Positions 1 through 6,911 are shown, counted from the stretch's first letter. The stretch: 9,229 nt of DNA from an uncultured Clostridia bacterium (GCA_948517135.1 CAORJJ010000077.1:1-9229); one strand, 5' to 3'. The notes: generated by a model not told the origin, from the letters alone. Translations and numbers: made by a program.

Positions 1-1
1 C

Positions 2-190
2 AGATTTATAACAGAAAAAGATTATGATAAATATTATAAAGATATATCTATGGCTTTTAATATTTTTGTAGATAGAATTGATAATGATAATATTGGAGGA
101 TGTGTTGTTATAGATGTTCAAAATAAAGTTTCTATTGACAATACATTAAAAACTAATATAGCAGAAAAAGTAAAACAGATTAGTTTTTAA
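2..190 (+). CDS. ntpE: V-type ATP synthase subunit E, C-terminal part (left end outside window)
   Basis: The reading frame is open from the left edge to the TAA at 188-190 and gives 62 residues. Subunit E forms the peripheral stalk of V/A-type ATPases together with a small coiled-coil subunit and links the soluble catalytic head to the membrane sector. The visible end carries the family's typical C-terminal pattern: a glycine pair followed by a short beta strand (GGCVVIDVQNK), then VSIDNTL and a charged helix ending KVKQISF. This matches the usual 'GG-hydrophobic, D/E-G-K, I-x-x-D-N-T/S' ending of subunit E. The gap to subunit A is 26 bases, so the two are surely co-transcribed. E directly upstream of A is not the order I associate with enterococcal or many clostridial operons, where C and F/G lie between. 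The assignment rests on a short fragment. Confidence 0.75.
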   Translation, partial: RFITEKDYDKYYKDISMAFNIFVDRIDNDNIGGCVVIDVQNKVSIDNTLKTNIAEKVKQISF

Positions 191-203
191 AGTTACGAAA
201 GAT

Positions 204-219
204 AGAGGTGGAAAAATTG
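204..219 (+). promoter_or_regulatory. Ribosome binding site deciding the TTG start of subunit A
   Basis: AGAGGTGG at 204-211 is followed by GAAAA and TTG at 217. The same arrangement, AGAGGTG then AAAAG then TTG, precedes subunit B at 2008-2022. This parallel favours TTG 217 over GTG 208, whose own codon would lie inside the ribosome site. Confidence 0.7.
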
Positions 220-1992
220 CAAAAAAAATTTATAATTTCAGTAAATGGACCAGTTGTTGAATCAAGAGGAGATGGTGACTTTGCAATGCATGATATGGTT
301 TATGTTGGAGAACATAAAATAATAGGAGAAGTTATAAAATTAGATAAAGAAATTGCTACTATTCAGGTTTATGAAGAAACCAGTGGTTTAAGAATAGGAG
401 AAGAAGTTATAGGAACTGAAGCACCATTATCAATTACTTTAGGACCAGGTATTATTGGAAATGTTTTTGATGGTATAGAAAGACCATTAAAGGCTTTACA
501 AGAAGCATCTGGGAATTTTTTGGAAAAAGGAAATAATATTGATGCAATAGATAGAAATAGTGTATGGCATTTTATACCTAAAATTGATGTTGGAAGTAAA
601 GTAAATTTGAATACAATTTTAGGTGAAGTTAAAGAGACAGAAGTTATAAATAATAGAATAATGAATCCATTTAATATTAATGGTGAAGTAACTTATATAG
701 CTGATGAAGGTGATTATAAAGCAGAAGATATAATTGCTAAAGTAAAGTGTGATTCTAAAGAATATGAAATTACAATGATTCAGAAATGGCCTGTTAGAAT
801 TCAAAGGCCTTATAAAGAGAGGTTAACAGCCAATATACCTTTAATTACTGGGCAAAGAGTTATAGATACGTTATTTCCAATAGCTAAAGGTGGAACAGCA
901 ATGATACCAGGAGGTTTCGGAACTGGAAAAACTATGCTTCAACATCAGATTGCTAAATGGTCTGACAGTGATATTATTGTATATATAGGTTGTGGAGAAA
1001 GAGGAAACGAAATGACTGAAGTTTTGGAAGATTTTCCAAAACTAATAGATCCTAAAACTAATAGACCATTAATGGAAAGAACAATTTTAATTGCAAATAC
1101 TTCAAATATGCCAGTTGCAGCAAGAGAAACATCAATTTATACAGGAATAACAATTGCAGAATATTATAGAGATATGGGATATAATGTAGCAATTATGGCT
1201 GATTCAACTTCAAGATGGGCTGAAGCACTAAGAGAAATTTCAGGACGTCTAGAAGAAATGCCTGCTGAAGAAGGATATCCTTCATATTTGCCTTCAAGAC
1301 TATCACAAGTTTATGGTAGAGCAGGTCTTGTAAAAGGATTTAATGATGCAATAGGATCTGTATCTATGATTGGTGCAGTATCTCCACAAGGATCAGATTT
1401 TTCAGAACCAGTAACACAAAATACTAAAAGATTTGTTCACGTATTTTGGGGACTAGATAAAGAACTTGCATATTCAAGACATTATCCAGCAGTAAATTGG
1501 AAAATTAGTTATAGTGACTATGTAGATAGATTGCAAGATTGGTATGAAAAAAATATAAATGAAAAATTTCCAAAAGATAGAATAGAAATTGTAAAATTAC
1601 TTCAAGAAGAAAACGAACTTCAAGAAATTGCAAAAGTTGTTGGACAAGATGTTTTATCAGATACTAAAAAATTAATTTTAGAAACATGTAGAGCAATACG
1701 ACTTGGATTTTTGCAACAAAGTGCTGTAAATGAAAATGATACTTATGTACCATTAGAAAAACAATATAAAATGATGAGTACTATTTTAAACTTATACACA
1801 TTATCTTTAAAACTTGTGGAAAAAGGTGTTCCACTTTCAAGAATTAAAGGAATAGGACTTTTTGACGAATATATAAAATTAAAGTTTAATGTAAGAAATG
1901 ATCAATTATATAAATTTGAAGAATTTTTTGAGAAAATTTCAAAAGAATTAAAAGCAGTAAATGAAGAGTACAATGACCACTTGGGGACATAG
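217..1992 (+). CDS. ntpA: V-type ATP synthase catalytic subunit A
   Basis: This is the catalytic, nucleotide-hydrolysing subunit of the V1/A1 head; three copies alternate with three B subunits in the cytoplasm. Numbering from TTG 217 gives 591 residues, the normal family length. Visible in order are an N-terminal beta-barrel beginning KKFIISVNGPVV, the A-specific insert (about residues 110-185), a P-loop GGFGTGKT at 232-239, the catalytic glutamate in GCGERGNE (E261), DSTSRWAEALRE from residue 329, EEMPAEEGYPSYLPSRL, and SDFSEPVTQNT. A GTG at 208 is also in frame, but it overlaps the AGAGG ribosome site at 204-208. The TTG at 217 sits 8 bases behind that site and begins with the expected MQKKFIISVNGPVV. 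The P-loop reads GGFGTGKT instead of the more common GxFGSGKT, which still fits GxxxxGK(T/S). No key residue is missing. Confidence 0.97.
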   Translation: MQKKFIISVNGPVVESRGDGDFAMHDMVYVGEHKIIGEVIKLDKEIATIQVYEETSGLRIGEEVIGTEAPLSITLGPGIIGNVFDGIERPLKALQEASGNFLEKGNNIDAIDRNSVWHFIPKIDVGSKVNLNTILGEVKETEVINNRIMNPFNINGEVTYIADEGDYKAEDIIAKVKCDSKEYEITMIQKWPVRIQRPYKERLTANIPLITGQRVIDTLFPIAKGGTAMIPGGFGTGKTMLQHQIAKWSDSDIIVYIGCGERGNEMTEVLEDFPKLIDPKTNRPLMERTILIANTSNMPVAARETSIYTGITIAEYYRDMGYNVAIMADSTSRWAEALREISGRLEEMPAEEGYPSYLPSRLSQVYGRAGLVKGFNDAIGSVSMIGAVSPQGSDFSEPVTQNTKRFVHVFWGLDKELAYSRHYPAVNWKISYSDYVDRLQDWYEKNINEKFPKDRIEIVKLLQEENELQEIAKVVGQDVLSDTKKLILETCRAIRLGFLQQSAVNENDTYVPLEKQYKMMSTILNLYTLSLKLVEKGVPLSRIKGIGLFDEYIKLKFNVRNDQLYKFEEFFEKISKELKAVNEEYNDHLGT

Positions 1993-2007
1993 ATAAATGG
2001 TCAAGGA

Positions 2008-2022
2008 AGAGGTGAAAAGTTG
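2008..2022 (+). promoter_or_regulatory. Ribosome binding site and TTG start of subunit B
   Basis: AGAGGTG at 2008-2014 lies 5 bases before TTG at 2020-2022. The upstream GGAAGAGG makes a strong purine-rich site. No ATG lies near enough in frame to replace the TTG without removing the conserved N-terminal GPL segment. Confidence 0.75.
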
Positions 2023-3360
2023 AAAACACAATACTTAGGATTAGAACATATTAATGGTCCACTAGTATATTTAAGAACACCAAATGAGATTTCTTATAAT
2101 GAACAAGTAGAACTTATTTTAAAATCTGGTGAAAAAAGAATAGGAAATGTTATTACACTAAATGAAGATATTACTGTAATTCAAGTTTATGAAGGAACTG
2201 ATGGATTAAATATTGATGGTGTAAAAACACAGCTAAATGGAAAAGCTTTACAAGTAAAATTATCTAAAGAAGTTTTAGGTAGAGTTTTTAATGGAGTTGG
2301 AGAACCTGTTGATGGACTTGGAGAATTGAAAACATATATTGAAAGAGATATAAATGGAGCATCTATGAATCCAATTGCAAGAAAATATCCAAGAAATTAT
2401 ATTGAAACAGGTATTTCTGCAATAGATGGATTAATGACTTTGATTCGTGGTCAAAAATTACCAATCTTTTCAGGAAGTGGTATAAATCATAATGATTTAG
2501 CAGAGCAAATTATAAGACAAGCTAATATAAAAGATGATGAAAATTTTGCAATAGTCTTTGGACTTATGGGAGCAGAATATGAAACAGCAGAATTTTTCAA
2601 AAAGAGTTTTCAAGAAAATGGTGTTTTATCTAAAGTTGTAATTTTTCAAAATTTATCTAATGATCCATCAATAGAAAGAATATTAACACCAAAGGTAGCT
2701 TTAACATGTGCAGAATATTTAGCTTTTGATTTAGATATGCAAGTATTAGTTATTTTAACAGATATGACTGCATATGCAGAATCTTTAAGAGAAGTTTCAA
2801 CATTAAAAGGTGAGATTCCTAGTAGAAAAGGATACCCAGGGTATTTGTATAGTGATTTAGCTTCAATATATGAAAGAGCAGGAATGCTTAAAGATAAAAA
2901 AGGTTCAATAACCCAAATTCCAATTCTTACAATGCCAAATGATGATATTTCACACCCTATACCAGATTTAACAGGTTATATAACAGAAGGGCAAATTGTT
3001 TTAGGAAGAGAATTATATCAGCAAGGAGTAAATCCTCCAATTAATATATTAGATTCACTTTCAAGATTAATGAAAGATGGTATTGGCAAGGAATATACAA
3101 GAGAAGATCATCAAAGTATTTCAAATCAATTATTTGCATCTTATTCTAAAGTACAAGATGTAAGAGCTTTAGCTAAAGTGCTAGGGGAAAGTGATCTATC
3201 TGAAACTGATAAAAAATATATGGAATTTGGAGAAGCATTTGAGAAGAGATTTTTAAGTCAAGGAAAATTTGAAAATAGAACAATTGAAGAAACACTTGAT
3301 TTAGCATTAGAAATTTTGCATATATTACCAAATGAAGAATTAACTAATTTAGAACATTAG
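2020..3360 (+). CDS. ntpB: V-type ATP synthase subunit B (non-catalytic)
   Basis: This is the regulatory nucleotide-binding subunit that alternates with A in the hexameric head and supplies the arginine finger. The product is 446 residues, slightly short of the usual 460 or so. It starts KTQYLGLEHINGPLVYL, matching the family's 'GPL' N-terminal barrel. The P-loop position carries SGSGINHND (from residue 151) instead of GKT, the hallmark of a non-catalytic B subunit. MTAYAESLREVS (249-260), GEIPSRKGYPGYLYSDLA and DSLSRLMKDGIG (arginine R349 of the SLSR motif) are all present. The start is TTG at 2020, 7 bases behind GAGG at 2009-2012, with 27 bases between the A stop and this start. It is followed within 13 bases by subunit D in the same operon. 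Confidence 0.97.
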   Translation: MKTQYLGLEHINGPLVYLRTPNEISYNEQVELILKSGEKRIGNVITLNEDITVIQVYEGTDGLNIDGVKTQLNGKALQVKLSKEVLGRVFNGVGEPVDGLGELKTYIERDINGASMNPIARKYPRNYIETGISAIDGLMTLIRGQKLPIFSGSGINHNDLAEQIIRQANIKDDENFAIVFGLMGAEYETAEFFKKSFQENGVLSKVVIFQNLSNDPSIERILTPKVALTCAEYLAFDLDMQVLVILTDMTAYAESLREVSTLKGEIPSRKGYPGYLYSDLASIYERAGMLKDKKGSITQIPILTMPNDDISHPIPDLTGYITEGQIVLGRELYQQGVNPPINILDSLSRLMKDGIGKEYTREDHQSISNQLFASYSKVQDVRALAKVLGESDLSETDKKYMEFGEAFEKRFLSQGKFENRTIEETLDLALEILHILPNEELTNLEH

Positions 3361-3373
3361 TAAAAGAGGGACT

Positions 3374-3988
3374 ATGAGTAATAATTATTTACCAACCAAA
3401 AGTAATTTAATAAAGTTGCAAGAATCATTAAAGATTACAAAGCAAGGACATGAATTGCTTGAAAGGAAAAGGCTGATTCTATCAAAAGAACTTGAAAAGT
3501 ATCAAGATAAAGTAAAAACTATTGAAAAAGAACTTTATGATATGATGGAAGAGGGAAAAAATCTTGTAAGAAATGTAAATACAGATATAGGAATAGATAA
3601 TTTTACTAATATTTCTAATGGTGTAAAAATTGATGATTATATTGATATAAAAAATAAAACTCTAATGGGATGTGAAATTCCTTCAGCAGTTCATAAAAGA
3701 GAAGTTATAAAAAGAAATTATGGGTTTTATAATACTACACATATGGTTGATGAAGCAATTTTTAAATTTAATGAAATTCAAAAAAAATTAATTGAATATG
3801 CAATTTTAAAAAATACAGTAGATAGATTAAAAAGAGAAACTGAAAGAGTTGGAGAGAGGGCAAATGCACTTCAAAATATTATAATTCCAGAGAATGAAAA
3901 AAATCTAAAACAAATATCAAGTATAATTGATGAGCGAGAAAGAGAAGAATTTGCGAGGCTTAAAGTTATAAAAAAGAGAATGAAATAA
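3374..3988 (+). CDS. ntpD: V-type ATP synthase subunit D (central stalk)
   Basis: Subunit D is the coiled-coil rotor shaft that turns inside the A3B3 head and passes torque to the membrane ring. The 204-residue product has the family's layout: an N-terminal PTKSNLIKLQESLK start, then a long helix rich in K, E and L (about residues 10-65). A short middle section with NKTLMGCEIP corresponds to the usual '(N)I-M-G-x-x-(I/V)P' turn. A second long charged helix follows (about 120-204), ending in KKRMK. It starts at ATG 3374 with AGAGGG at 3365-3370; the spacing to the start is short (3 bases). It is the last gene of the operon, and the terminator stem begins in its stop codon. Confidence 0.95.
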   Translation: MSNNYLPTKSNLIKLQESLKITKQGHELLERKRLILSKELEKYQDKVKTIEKELYDMMEEGKNLVRNVNTDIGIDNFTNISNGVKIDDYIDIKNKTLMGCEIPSAVHKREVIKRNYGFYNTTHMVDEAIFKFNEIQKKLIEYAILKNTVDRLKRETERVGERANALQNIIIPENEKNLKQISSIIDEREREEFARLKVIKKRMK

Positions 3989-4022
3989 AGCACTAATTAA
4001 ACTTCAATTAGTGCTTTTTATT
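3987..4022 (+). terminator. Rho-independent terminator of the ATPase operon
   Basis: AAAGCACTAATT (3987-3998) and AATTAGTGCTTT (4006-4017) form a perfect 12-bp stem around a 7-base loop, followed by a short T run. The left arm overlaps the last two bases of the subunit D stop codon. The A-rich left foot makes termination in the minus direction possible, but no minus-strand gene here needs it. Confidence 0.93.
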
Positions 4023-4049
4023 TACAAAGTTAAATATTGTATATATAAT
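4021..4049 (+). promoter_or_regulatory. Sigma-A type promoter of the DJ-1 family gene
   Basis: TTTACA (4021-4026), a 17-base spacer and TATAAT (4044-4049) give one mismatch to consensus. The promoter begins right after the terminator stem, so the DJ-1 gene is its own transcription unit. The gene's ribosome site is AGAAGG at 4064-4069. Confidence 0.8.
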
Positions 4050-4075
4050 AAATAAAAAAAGAAAGAAGGTATTTT

Positions 4076-4642
4076 ATGAAAAAAGTAGCAGTTTTATTAG
4101 CAAATGGATTTGAAGAAATTGAAGCATTAACTGTTGTTGATGTTTTAAGAAGAGCTAAGATTACTTGTGATATGGTAAGTATTAATAATGAGAATGTTCT
4201 TGGTACTCACAATATAGAAGTAAAAGCAGATAAAATATTAGACGATAAAATAGAAGATTATGATATGATAGTTTTACCAGGAGGACTTCCAGGTGCAGAT
4301 AATCTAGCAAAAAATGAAAAAGTTCTAGATATATTAAAGAAATTTAATAATGATAAAACAAAATATATTGGAGCGATATGTGCTTCACCAGCTTTAGTTT
4401 TACCAAAAGCAGAGATAGAAGAAAATAGATATATAACTTCATACCCAGATGATGAGTACGAAAAAATACTTGAAAAAGCAAATTATGTAGATGAACTTGT
4501 AGTAGTTGATAATAACTTAATTACAAGTCGTGGGCCTGCAACAACAATGTTATTTGCATATAAATTAGTTGATATCTTAGGTGGGGATAGTAAATCTTTA
4601 AAAGAATTAATGCTTTGGAATAAATTAGAAGATGAACAATAA
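4076..4642 (+). CDS. DJ-1/PfpI family protein (YajL/ThiJ-like)
   Basis: The 188-residue product is a complete DJ-1 superfamily protein with a flavodoxin-like fold. Members of this family have been described as glyoxalase III, as protein or nucleotide deglycases, as redox-responsive chaperones or as proteases, so the exact reaction is not fixed by sequence. The conserved glutamate lies in ANGFEEIEAL (E16, the equivalent of DJ-1 E18). LPGGLPGADNL matches the family's PGG segment. The nucleophile elbow GAICASP puts the reactive cysteine at C102. The position of the human DJ-1 histidine (H126) reads tyrosine in TSYPDDE, as bacterial YajL-like proteins also lack it, so a strict Cys-His pair is not evident. 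It has its own promoter and an AGAAGG ribosome site 6 bases before ATG. No terminator follows before the next promoter at 4657. Confidence 0.93.
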   Translation: MKKVAVLLANGFEEIEALTVVDVLRRAKITCDMVSINNENVLGTHNIEVKADKILDDKIEDYDMIVLPGGLPGADNLAKNEKVLDILKKFNNDKTKYIGAICASPALVLPKAEIEENRYITSYPDDEYEKILEKANYVDELVVVDNNLITSRGPATTMLFAYKLVDILGGDSKSLKELMLWNKLEDEQ

Positions 4643-4656
4643 AAGTAAACATAATA

Positions 4657-4685
4657 TTGACAAAATATTGATTTGGTGATATTAT
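4657..4685 (+). promoter_or_regulatory. Near-consensus promoter of the DUF5662-like gene
   Basis: A perfect TTGACA (4657-4662), 17 bases, then TATTAT (4680-4685). It starts 14 bases after the DJ-1 stop codon. The predicted transcription start falls near 4692, inside the palindrome described separately, leaving a leader of about 65-70 bases before the ATG. Confidence 0.8.
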
Positions 4686-4703
4686 CTCGGAGTATACTCA
4701 GAT
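4684..4703 (+). promoter_or_regulatory. Palindrome at the transcription start, candidate operator
   Basis: GAGTATACTC at 4690-4699 is a perfect 10-bp palindrome. It is flanked by ATCT (4684-4687) and AGAT (4700-4703), which extend the symmetry if the two bases CG at 4688-4689 are looped out. It sits directly downstream of the -10 box, over the expected start point, where a dimeric repressor would block transcription. The inner TATACT could also be a second -10 box, but it has only a poor -35 (TTGATT, 19-base spacing). No regulator gene is visible nearby. Confidence 0.45.
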
Positions 4704-4759
4704 AGGAAGTAAGATATGTAACTTTGTATTTTACGCAGGCATATTGAAAGGAGGAAAAT

Positions 4760-5773
4760 ATGTTAAAAGTTGGCAATGGAGAACTGAAAGTTGGTACTAA
4801 AGTAATCTTGCCAGAAGAGTGGCACGAAAAAGTCATGAATTTTGGAAAACTGAAAAGTTGTCCATATGAGTACGAAGTCGAAGAAATTGTTAAACACAAA
4901 GCTACTCGGGAAACATATTGTCTTTGCAAACCGGAAAAGAAAGATAAAGAATTTAGAATTGGCATATCTGATATTGCTATCAGATATCTGTATGGTCAGG
5001 AGGTTCCAGACCAGAATATCGGTTTATCATTTAAAGAATTCCTTCCATTGGAGGATACGCATGTTTTGATAACCAGTGTTGCTAATCCAAATGAAGTGGT
5101 TCCGGGAATATTTAGAATTGAAACAGAACTCGTTCAGTTTGAAGAAGATCAAAAAAGCGAAATATGTTTGAATTTTAAAATCAATAATACAAACGGAAGT
5201 GGATTTTCATCAGTAAAGTTATATTGCGATGGAAACAAAAAATCTACATGGAAATTTCTCTTTAATAAAGACATATCATATATGTCTGAATATGAGCAAA
5301 TGTTCCAGGATACAATGATTCATAAAATGTATGTAACCAAAAGCTGCGAAAAGTTGGCAGGTTTTCTTGAAAGAGAAGGGGCTGTTCAGCATGCGAAGAT
5401 GCTTCGTGAACGTGCAGTAGTACATGATATTAGCAAAATTACTTGTGAAGATGAGCTGAGTGCACTTTCAAGAATTGTTAATGATAAATCATGTTTGAGA
5501 GATTCAAAGAAACAGCTATCACCAATTAAGCAAGATTCAATAAAACTCCATTGGAAACACAATTCTCATCATCCGGAATACTATAAAACTCCGATTGATA
5601 TGAGTAAGCTTGATATAATGGAGATGTGTTGCGATTGGCATGCTCGGTCAACTCAGTATGGAACTGACTTCTTAGAGTTTGTGAAAAATCGTCAGGAAGA
5701 TAGGTTTCATTTCCCAACCTGGATGTTTGAAGAAGTTTGGTACTATTGCAAGGTACTGGCATCCGAAATTTAA
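4760..5773 (+). CDS. DUF5662-like HD-type domain protein with extra N-terminal domains
   Basis: The 337-residue product has three parts. Residues 8-80 look beta-rich (GTKVILPEEWHEK, EYEVEEIVKHK, FRIGISDIA), like a small SH3-like barrel. Residues 85-180 are a beta-rich middle section I do not recognise. Residues about 186-335 resemble DUF5662, with candidate metal ligands H188, H222-D223 (VVHDISK), H264/H267/H270/H271 (HWKHNSHHPEYY) and D292 (CCDWHA). The pattern H...HD...H...D recalls HD-superfamily hydrolases; activity and substrate are unknown. DUF5662 proteins as I know them are short and often phage or mobile-element encoded, so the added 180 residues are unusual. Start: AAGGAGG at 4748-4754, 5 bases before ATG. 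Codon use differs from resident genes (CGT, CGG, TGC, CCG are common) and GC is visibly higher, which suggests transfer. No signal peptide or membrane segment is seen. Confidence 0.75.
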   Translation: MLKVGNGELKVGTKVILPEEWHEKVMNFGKLKSCPYEYEVEEIVKHKATRETYCLCKPEKKDKEFRIGISDIAIRYLYGQEVPDQNIGLSFKEFLPLEDTHVLITSVANPNEVVPGIFRIETELVQFEEDQKSEICLNFKINNTNGSGFSSVKLYCDGNKKSTWKFLFNKDISYMSEYEQMFQDTMIHKMYVTKSCEKLAGFLEREGAVQHAKMLRERAVVHDISKITCEDELSALSRIVNDKSCLRDSKKQLSPIKQDSIKLHWKHNSHHPEYYKTPIDMSKLDIMEMCCDWHARSTQYGTDFLEFVKNRQEDRFHFPTWMFEEVWYYCKVLASEI

Positions 5774-5795
5774 TATGTGATAAAAAGTTAATCAG

Positions 5796-5838
5796 AATAG
5801 CCTTTCAAATTAATTTTTGAGAGGCTATTTTGATTTTA
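5796..5838 (+). terminator. Rho-independent terminator after the DUF5662-like gene
   Basis: AATAGCCTTTCAAA (5796-5809) pairs with TTTGAGAGGCTATT (5816-5829) over 14 positions with one T-G wobble and a 6-base loop, followed by TTGATTTT. It begins 23 bases after the stop and separates this gene from the ldh promoter. Confidence 0.88.
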
Positions 5839-5860
5839 TAAATTTCTTTTACATAATATC

Positions 5861-5889
5861 TTGCAAAATTCAAAATAAAGTATTATAAT
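5861..5889 (+). promoter_or_regulatory. Sigma-A type promoter of ldh
   Basis: TTGCAA (5861-5866), a 17-base spacer and a perfect TATAAT (5884-5889). The predicted start near 5896 leaves about 40 bases of leader before ATG 5938. Confidence 0.78.
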
Positions 5890-5910
5890 AACTAATTGGA
5901 AAAATTAGTT
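5890..5910 (+). promoter_or_regulatory. Inverted repeat at the ldh transcription start
   Basis: AACTAATT (5890-5897) and AATTAGTT (5903-5910) are perfect 8-bp inverted arms around 5 bases, directly abutting the -10 box. This is either an operator over the start point or a hairpin at the extreme 5' end of the message. It does not match the TTGTTAA-N4-TTAACAA Rex box. Confidence 0.4.
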
Positions 5911-5922
5911 TATATTAAATAT

Positions 5923-5940
5923 AGGAGAAGATTTATTATG
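5923..5940 (+). promoter_or_regulatory. Ribosome binding site deciding the ldh start
   Basis: AGGAGA at 5923-5928 lies 9 bases before ATG 5938. An in-frame TTG at 5896 would lie at the predicted transcription start, has no ribosome site, and would add 14 residues not expected before the Rossmann strand. Confidence 0.85.
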
Positions 5941-6900
5941 ATAGGAAAAAGAAAAGTAGTATTAGTTGGAACAGGTTTTGTAGGAATGAGTATGGCATAT
6001 GCAATATTAAGTCAAGGAAATGCAAGTGGAGTAAATGAATTAGTTTTAATAGATGTTTTAAAAGATAAAGCTATTGGTGAAGCTATGGATTTATGTCATG
6101 GATTACCTTGTTCTTCAAGTCATATGAAAATAAAAGCAGGAGACTATGATGAATGTTCAGATGCTGATATAGTAGTTATTACAGCTGGTTTAAATCAAAA
6201 ACCAGGACAAACTCGTTTAGAGCTTTCAGAAGCAAATGCAAAAATTATGAAAGATATTACAATACAAGTTGTAAATAGTGGATTTAAAGGAATATTCTTA
6301 ATTGCTTCAAATCCAGTAGATTTAATGACTAAAGTTGTACAAGAAGTTTCAAAATTTCCAACAAGTAGAGTAATTGGTTCAGGAACAACATTAGATACAG
6401 CAAGATTAAGATTTATGGTAGGAGAATACTTAAATGTATCTGATAAAAATGTACATGCATATATTATGGGAGAACATGGTGATTCTTCATTTGTTCCATG
6501 GGAACATGCATATGTTGGGTGTAAAAAAGTTACAGATATTTTAGAGGATGCAGGAAAAAGTTTAAGTGATTTAGACAAAATATATGTTGAAGTTAGAGAT
6601 GCTGCATATGAAATTATAAACAGAAAAAAAGCAACATATTATGGAATAGGTTTAGGACTTGCAAAAATAGTTAGAACTGTTATGAATGATACAAACGAAA
6701 TACTTACAGTTTCAGCATACTTAAATAATCAATATGGTCAACAAGACTTATATATAGGTGTTCCAGCTATAATAAATAGCAATGGTGCAAGAGAACTTCT
6801 AGAACTTGAATTATCAGAAGAAAATCAAGCTAAATTAGATGCAAGTGCTAAAATTTTAAAAGAAAATATGGCTAATATTAGAAAAGCATTAAACGCTTAA
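5938..6900 (+). CDS. ldh: L-lactate dehydrogenase, FBP-responsive type
   Basis: This cytoplasmic enzyme reduces pyruvate to L-lactate with NADH and regenerates NAD+ in fermentation. The product is 320 residues from ATG 5938, a normal length. Seen in order: the Rossmann GTGFVG (11-16) with D39 ending the second strand for NAD selectivity; NQKPGQTRLEL, where Q87 is the pyruvate-specificity glutamine (malate dehydrogenases have arginine) and R93 the mobile-loop arginine; SNPVD (124-128); GSGTTLDTARLR with D153 and substrate-binding R156; and GEHGDSSF with catalytic H180. R158 and H173, equivalent to R173 and H188 of bacterial enzymes activated by fructose 1,6-bisphosphate, are both present, so allosteric activation is likely (inference). 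It is a monocistronic unit with its own promoter, start-site inverted repeat and terminator. Confidence 0.96.
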   Translation: MIGKRKVVLVGTGFVGMSMAYAILSQGNASGVNELVLIDVLKDKAIGEAMDLCHGLPCSSSHMKIKAGDYDECSDADIVVITAGLNQKPGQTRLELSEANAKIMKDITIQVVNSGFKGIFLIASNPVDLMTKVVQEVSKFPTSRVIGSGTTLDTARLRFMVGEYLNVSDKNVHAYIMGEHGDSSFVPWEHAYVGCKKVTDILEDAGKSLSDLDKIYVEVRDAAYEIINRKKATYYGIGLGLAKIVRTVMNDTNEILTVSAYLNNQYGQQDLYIGVPAIINSNGARELLELELSEENQAKLDASAKILKENMANIRKALNA

Positions 6901-6911
6901 AAACAATAACG

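Noticed and set aside
619..804. Open frame on the minus strand inside subunit A
   Set aside because: It lies wholly within a certain coding region, encodes an F/I/Y-rich low-complexity product, and has no family resemblance.
4643..4759. Riboswitch or structured leader before the DUF5662-like gene
   Set aside because: Apart from the start-point palindrome I see no aptamer-like conserved pairing and no terminator/antiterminator pair in the roughly 70-base leader.
4483..4965. 160-residue minus-strand open frame over the DJ-1 end and the DUF5662-like start
   Set aside because: It covers two real genes, the promoter and the palindrome of the plus-strand unit, and its product has no recognisable motif.
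4866..5069. Second plus-strand frame inside the DUF5662-like gene, and minus-strand frames at 5526-5762 and 7273-7479
   Set aside because: All overlap well-supported genes and show no family features. The less AT-rich composition of these two genes makes chance open frames commoner.
5896..5937. In-frame TTG extension of ldh
   Set aside because: It lies at the predicted transcription start, has no ribosome site, and the ATG at 5938 has AGGAGA at good spacing.
6195..6578. 127-residue minus-strand open frame within ldh
   Set aside because: It is the antisense of conserved ldh motifs; the plus-strand gene explains the sequence completely.
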